Below, one piece after another: positions 60,782-64,000 of a stretch of 64,000 bases of DNA (positions are counted from its first letter, which is position 1; each line of letters begins with the position of its first letter). The stretch comes from Mycolicibacterium iranicum (GTDB lineage: Bacteria; Actinomycetota; Actinomycetes; Mycobacteriales; Mycobacteriaceae): assembly GCF_014190915.1 (NCBI RefSeq), contig NZ_JACHVU010000004.1, positions 479,347-543,346 on the forward strand. Reading direction: 5' to 3'. The position numbers were made by a program, and so were the translations under genes. Under the pieces are notes generated by a model. It saw nothing but the letters and a program-made list of their open reading frames with translations, did no database searches and was not told where the DNA came from.

Positions 60782-62170
60782 ATGACGACCACGATGGACA
60801 GGCCGGCTGCAGAGCCGGCACCCGAGCCCCCGAAGAAGCGGGACCGCACCCACTGGCTCTACATCGCCGTCATCGTGGCGGTGGTGGCCGGTGTCGCGGT
60901 CGGCATCGCCGCCCCGGGAGTGGGCAAGAGCGTGGGCGTGCTGGGCACCATGTTCGTCGACCTGATCAAGATGATGATCGCCCCGGTCATCTTCTGCACG
61001 ATCGTGCTCGGCATCGGCTCGGTGCGCAAAGCCGCGACCGTCGGCAAGGTCGGCGGGCTGGCGTTCGTGTACTTCCTCGCCATGTCGACCTTCGCACTGG
61101 CGATCGGCCTGGTGGTCGGAAACCTGCTTCACCCCGGCACCGGCCTGAACGTCACCGACACCGCGGGTAAGGGCGCCGAGCTGGCCGACAAGGCGCATGA
61201 GGCCGGCGGGCTGCTGGACTTCGTGCAGGGCATCATCCCGACCTCGCTGTTCTCCTCGCTGACCGAGGGCAGCGTGCTGCAGGCGCTGTTCATCGCGCTG
61301 CTCGTCGGGTTCGCGCTGCAGGGTCTCGGTTCGGCGGGGGAGCCAATCCTGCGCGGCATCGAGCACCTGCAGAAGCTCGTGTTCAAGGTGCTGGTGATGA
61401 TCCTGTGGCTGGCGCCCATCGGCGCGTTCGGCGCGATCGCCAACGTGGTCGGACAGACCGGCTGGGCCGCGGTCGGTCAGCTGATGGCGTTGATGCTCGG
61501 CTTTTACCTGACCTGCGCGATCTTCGTGTTCGGTGTGTTGGGGTCCCTCCTGCGGGTGGTCTCGGGGGTGTCGATCTTCAAGCTGGTCCGCTACCTGGCC
61601 CGCGAGTACCTGCTGATCGTGTCGACCTCGTCGTCGGAGTCGGCGCTGCCCCGCCTGATCGCGAAGATGGAGCACCTCGGCGTCGACCGCACCACCGTCG
61701 GCGTGGTGGTCCCGACCGGCTACTCCTTCAACCTCGACGGCACCGCGATCTACCTGACGATGGCCTCGCTGTTCATCGCCGGCGCGCTCGGCGACCCGCT
61801 GTCGGTGCCGGAGCAGATCGGTCTGCTGGTGTTCATGATCGTGGCGTCCAAGGGAGCCGCGGGCGTCACCGGGGCCGGGCTGGCCACCCTCGCCGGCGGT
61901 CTGCAGGCCCACCGGCCCGACCTGCTCGACGGCGTGGGGTTGATCGTCGGCATCGACCGGTTCATGTCCGAGGCCCGCGCGCTGACCAACTTCTCGGGCA
62001 ACGCGGTGGCCACCCTGCTGGTCGGGTCGTGGACGCACACCATCGACAAGGGCAAGGTGAACAACGTTCTGGCGGGCAACGATCCGTTCGACGAGCTGAC
62101 GATGCTCGACTCGGATCACGGCTCGCGTGCCGACGAGCCGGCGCAGGCGAAAGCCCCTGCGACGGCGTAG
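60782..62170 (+). CDS. dctA: C4-dicarboxylate:cation symporter
   Basis: The 462-residue DAACS-family transporter has 8 TM helices, the serine-rich loop LLIVSTSSSESALPRLIAKM, VVPTGYSFNLDGTAIYLTMA and the substrate motif VGIDRFMSEARALTNFSGNA. It imports succinate, malate or fumarate with H+ or Na+. The start ATG follows CTGGAGGACAG. A DcuS/R-like pair is divergent and a CRP-like site lies between, so induction by substrate under carbon control is likely. Confidence 0.94.
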   Translation: MTTTMDRPAAEPAPEPPKKRDRTHWLYIAVIVAVVAGVAVGIAAPGVGKSVGVLGTMFVDLIKMMIAPVIFCTIVLGIGSVRKAATVGKVGGLAFVYFLAMSTFALAIGLVVGNLLHPGTGLNVTDTAGKGAELADKAHEAGGLLDFVQGIIPTSLFSSLTEGSVLQALFIALLVGFALQGLGSAGEPILRGIEHLQKLVFKVLVMILWLAPIGAFGAIANVVGQTGWAAVGQLMALMLGFYLTCAIFVFGVLGSLLRVVSGVSIFKLVRYLAREYLLIVSTSSSESALPRLIAKMEHLGVDRTTVGVVVPTGYSFNLDGTAIYLTMASLFIAGALGDPLSVPEQIGLLVFMIVASKGAAGVTGAGLATLAGGLQAHRPDLLDGVGLIVGIDRFMSEARALTNFSGNAVATLLVGSWTHTIDKGKVNNVLAGNDPFDELTMLDSDHGSRADEPAQAKAPATA

Positions 62171-62182
62171 GGCACGGGAAGG

Positions 62183-62215
62183 AAGGCCCGGTCGGCATTC
62201 GCCGGCCGGGCCTTT
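62183..62215 (+). terminator. Rho-independent terminator of dctA
   Basis: AAGGCCCGGTCGGC pairs with GCCGGCCGGGCCTT across an ATTC loop, followed by TT. This is a strong GC stem 12 nt after the dctA stop. Confidence 0.9.
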
Positions 62216-62244
62216 TCCTGCGCTCGGACCCCTGCGCTCCGGGA

Positions 62245-62556
62245 TCAGCCAGTGCAGTCCAGAGAGACCGAGATCGTCTGCCGCGCAATAACGTTGACTG
62301 TATCGAGGTCGACATCGCCGTCGCGGTCACGTCCGATCACGGTGACCGGTTCGACGACCTGCTGTGGATTGCGGACCTCGGTGACGGTGCAGTCCTGCAG
62401 GGGAGCGCTGCCGATGCGGTCGATGTTGACGGTGTAGCCGGAGAGCTCCAGCTGATCGATGACGTCGAGCGGATTCTGTTGCTGGGCCGACGCCGGGACC
62501 GCCGGCGCGCACAGCACCGCCAGCACCGACACCGCGATTGTCCCTACCGTGCGCAT
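62245..62556 (-). CDS. Small secreted protein, paralogue of 54628-54924
   Basis: The 103-residue protein has a signal peptide (MRTVGTIAVSVLAVLCAPAV, cleavage after ASA). The mature part has VIDQLELSGYTVNIDRIGSA, PLQDCTVTEVRN and a final ISVSLDCTG, the same layout and Cys pair as the protein at 54628. The start ATG follows CAGGAGG. The segment with GRDRDGDVDLD is acidic, like the Asp tract in its paralogue. Function unknown. Confidence 0.85.
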   Translation of the reverse strand: MRTVGTIAVSVLAVLCAPAVPASAQQQNPLDVIDQLELSGYTVNIDRIGSAPLQDCTVTEVRNPQQVVEPVTVIGRDRDGDVDLDTVNVIARQTISVSLDCTG

Positions 62557-62636
62557 GGTCGAACCTCCTGGTACCGCCCGACCTGTCCACTGTATCGCCG
62601 CAGCGCGTCGCGGTGTTTCGTGCGCGAGCCCCCGGG

Positions 62637-63857
62637 TCAGCGGTCGGCGCGCTGGTAGGCGGTGACGACGGCGGCCCCGCCCAGCCCGATGTTGTGCTGC
62701 AAGGCTGCGGTCACGCCCTCGACCTGACGCTTGTCCGCGGCGCCGCGCAGTTGCCACGTCAGCTCGCTGCACTGAGCCAGCCCCGTGGCCCCGAGCGGGT
62801 GGCCCTTCGAGATCAGACCGCCGGACGGGTTGACCACCCAGCGGCCGCCGTAGGTGGTGTCGTTGTTGTCGATCAGCTTCGGCGCCTCACCCTCGGCGCA
62901 CAGCCCGAGGGCTTCGTAGAGCAGCAGCTCGTTGGCCGAGAAACAGTCGTGCAGCTCGATGACCTGGAAGTCCTGCGGGCCCAGCCCGGACTGGTCGTAC
63001 ACCTGCTGTGCGGCTTTGACATTCATGTCGTAGCCGATGATGTTGGCCGCACTGCCGTCGAACGTCGACGCGAAGTCGGTGGTCATCGCCTGCCCGACGA
63101 TCTCCACGGCCTTGGCGGCCAGACCGTGCTTGGAGACGTAGTCCTCGCTGGCCAGCACCACCGCGGCCGAGCCGTCGGATGTCGGTGAGCACTGCAGCTT
63201 GGTCAGCGGATCGGAGATCATCTTGGCGCCCAGGATGTCGTCGAGGGTGTACTCGTCCTGGAACTGCGCATACGGGTTGTTCACCGAATGCTTGTGGTTC
63301 TTGTAGCCGATCTTGGCGAAATGCTCGGCGGTGGTGCCGTACTTCTTCATGTGCTCGCGACCGGCCGCGCCGAACATCCACGGCGCCACGGGGAACTGCA
63401 TCGTGTCGATGTCGTTGAGCGCGAGGATGTGCCGCTTCATCGGCGACTCGCGGTCGTCGGCGCCGCCGCCGAGCGAACCGGGCTGCATCTTCTCGAAGCC
63501 CAGCGCCAGCACGCAGTCGGCGAGCCCGCCGCGGATCGCCTGGGCACCCAGGTACAGCGCCGTCGAGCCGGTCGAGCAGTTGTTGTTGACGTTGACGATC
63601 GGGATGCCCGTCATGCCGAGCTCGTAGAGCGCGCGCTGGCCCGACGTGGAGTCCCCGGAGCAGTAGCCGACGTAGCCCTGCTGGACCTCGGTGTAGTCGA
63701 TTCCGGCGTCGGCGAGGGCGTTGGTGCCCGATTCGCGCGCCATGTCCGGGTAGTCCCAGCCCTCCCGGGCCGTCTCATGGTCCGCTCCGCGAGCTGCGCG
63801 TCCGCCCGGCTTCTCGAACTTCGTCATGCCTACGCCGATGACAAACACCCGGTTCAT
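62637..63857 (-). CDS. Lipid-transfer protein/thiolase (Ltp1-like)
   Basis: The 406-residue thiolase-fold protein has the nucleophile Cys in [34 protein letters not shown], and the C-terminal [17 protein letters not shown]. This is the SCP-x thiolase subfamily used in sterol and fatty-acid side-chain degradation; it resembles mycobacterial Ltp1. It may cleave or transfer acyl-CoA intermediates. No partner DUF35 or hydratase gene is adjacent in the window. Confidence 0.9.
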   Translation of the reverse strand: MNRVFVIGVGMTKFEKPGGRAARGADHETAREGWDYPDMARESGTNALADAGIDYTEVQQGYVGYCSGDSTSGQRALYELGMTGIPIVNVNNNCSTGSTALYLGAQAIRGGLADCVLALGFEKMQPGSLGGGADDRESPMKRHILALNDIDTMQFPVAPWMFGAAGREHMKKYGTTAEHFAKIGYKNHKHSVNNPYAQFQDEYTLDDILGAKMISDPLTKLQCSPTSDGSAAVVLASEDYVSKHGLAAKAVEIVGQAMTTDFASTFDGSAANIIGYDMNVKAAQQVYDQSGLGPQDFQVIELHDCFSANELLLYEALGLCAEGEAPKLIDNNDTTYGGRWVVNPSGGLISKGHPLGATGLAQCSELTWQLRGAADKRQVEGVTAALQHNIGLGGAAVVTAYQRADR

Positions 63858-63905
63858 CTGTTCTGTCCCTTCGCTACGTTGCGGTCTCAGGAACGGTAGC
63901 GCGCA

Positions 63906-64000
63906 CTAGCTGTACTGACCTGACATGTTAGGTACACGGCTGGCTGGTGGTTGACCGCCGAGTGCTGTGTGGCCGCGATGGAGATTGTAGGTGTGCAGCC
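63906..64000 (-). mobile_element. C-terminal end of an IS481-like transposase (cut by window edge)
   Basis: The minus strand reads LHTYNLHRGHTALGGQPPAS, then RVPNMSGQYS and a stop at 63906-63908. The Y-N-x-H-R-x-H-x-A-L-G-G-x-P-P block is the conserved tail of DDE transposases of the IS481/IS3 kind. A near-palindrome, ACCTGACATGTTAGGT (63918-63933), lies within the frame and may belong to the terminal repeat. The rest is beyond the window. Confidence 0.8.

Noticed and set aside
63918..63933. Near-palindrome as an operator of the Ltp1-like gene.
   Set aside because: It lies inside the transposase tail and is better explained as part of the insertion element.
1..64000. CRISPR array or retron.
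   Set aside because: No regularly spaced direct repeats and no reverse transcriptase or cas gene were seen.

Overview
The window comes from a high-GC actinobacterium and looks like a rapidly growing Mycobacterium (Mycolicibacterium type). The evidence is an MmpL transporter, a KstR-like TetR regulator, a 13E12-type DUF222/HNH gene behind a mycobacterial LexA box, FadD and Ltp1-like lipid enzymes, a DUF732 secreted protein, several hotdog thioesterases and many TetR repressors. Species cannot be fixed from sequence reading alone.

Left part (1-15.7 kb). The window opens inside an AT-richer, probably acquired anti-phage operon. It holds a SIR2-domain protein and an overlapping HerA-type hexameric ATPase that is cut by the window edge, preceded by an unrecognised 140-codon ORF. 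Next come a TetR/MmpL pair with a 16-bp-arm operator, a ferritin-like hydrolase, and a lipid or xenobiotic catabolism region: alpha/beta hydrolase, two PaaI thioesterases, a thioesterase remnant, a P450, a luciferase-like flavoenzyme with a one-base frameshift, and three more TetR regulators. Several palindromic operators are visible. One operator type occurs both before mmpL and before a distant small gene.

Accessory island (15.7-28.3 kb). DUF1508 (YegP-like) and TIGR02391-like genes are followed by a translationally coupled recombinase trio: tyrosine recombinase, HTH protein, zinc-ribbon degenerate recombinase. A compact integrative element follows, with a Zn/HTH protein, a replication-type ATPase, an excisionase-like HTH and a phage integrase. 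It abuts a tRNA with anticodon UAA but a short, class I variable loop. A membrane-anchored repeat protein lies just beyond.

Core-like part (28.3-63.9 kb). This holds an F420-type (Ddn-like) reductase, a dienelactone hydrolase homologue without its nucleophile, a fused amino-acid ABC transporter, the SOS-boxed 13E12 gene, an acyl-CoA synthetase, an FNT channel coupled to cyanase, a secreted acidic-repeat hydrolase, MOSC, GNAT, MocR, thioesterase, DUF427 and ClC genes, a CD225/DUF2752 pair, a Tat-exported acetamidase-like lipoprotein, and an ECF41-like sigma factor beside DoxX. A manganese (yybP-ykoY) riboswitch sits before a TMEM165/GDT1 transporter. After it come an MFS pump, two related small secreted proteins, STAS and CsbD stress genes with SigF-like promoters, a beta-propeller protein, a CitA/DcuS-like two-component system divergent from dctA with a CRP-like site between them, and an Ltp1-like thiolase. 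The window ends in the tail of an IS481-like transposase.
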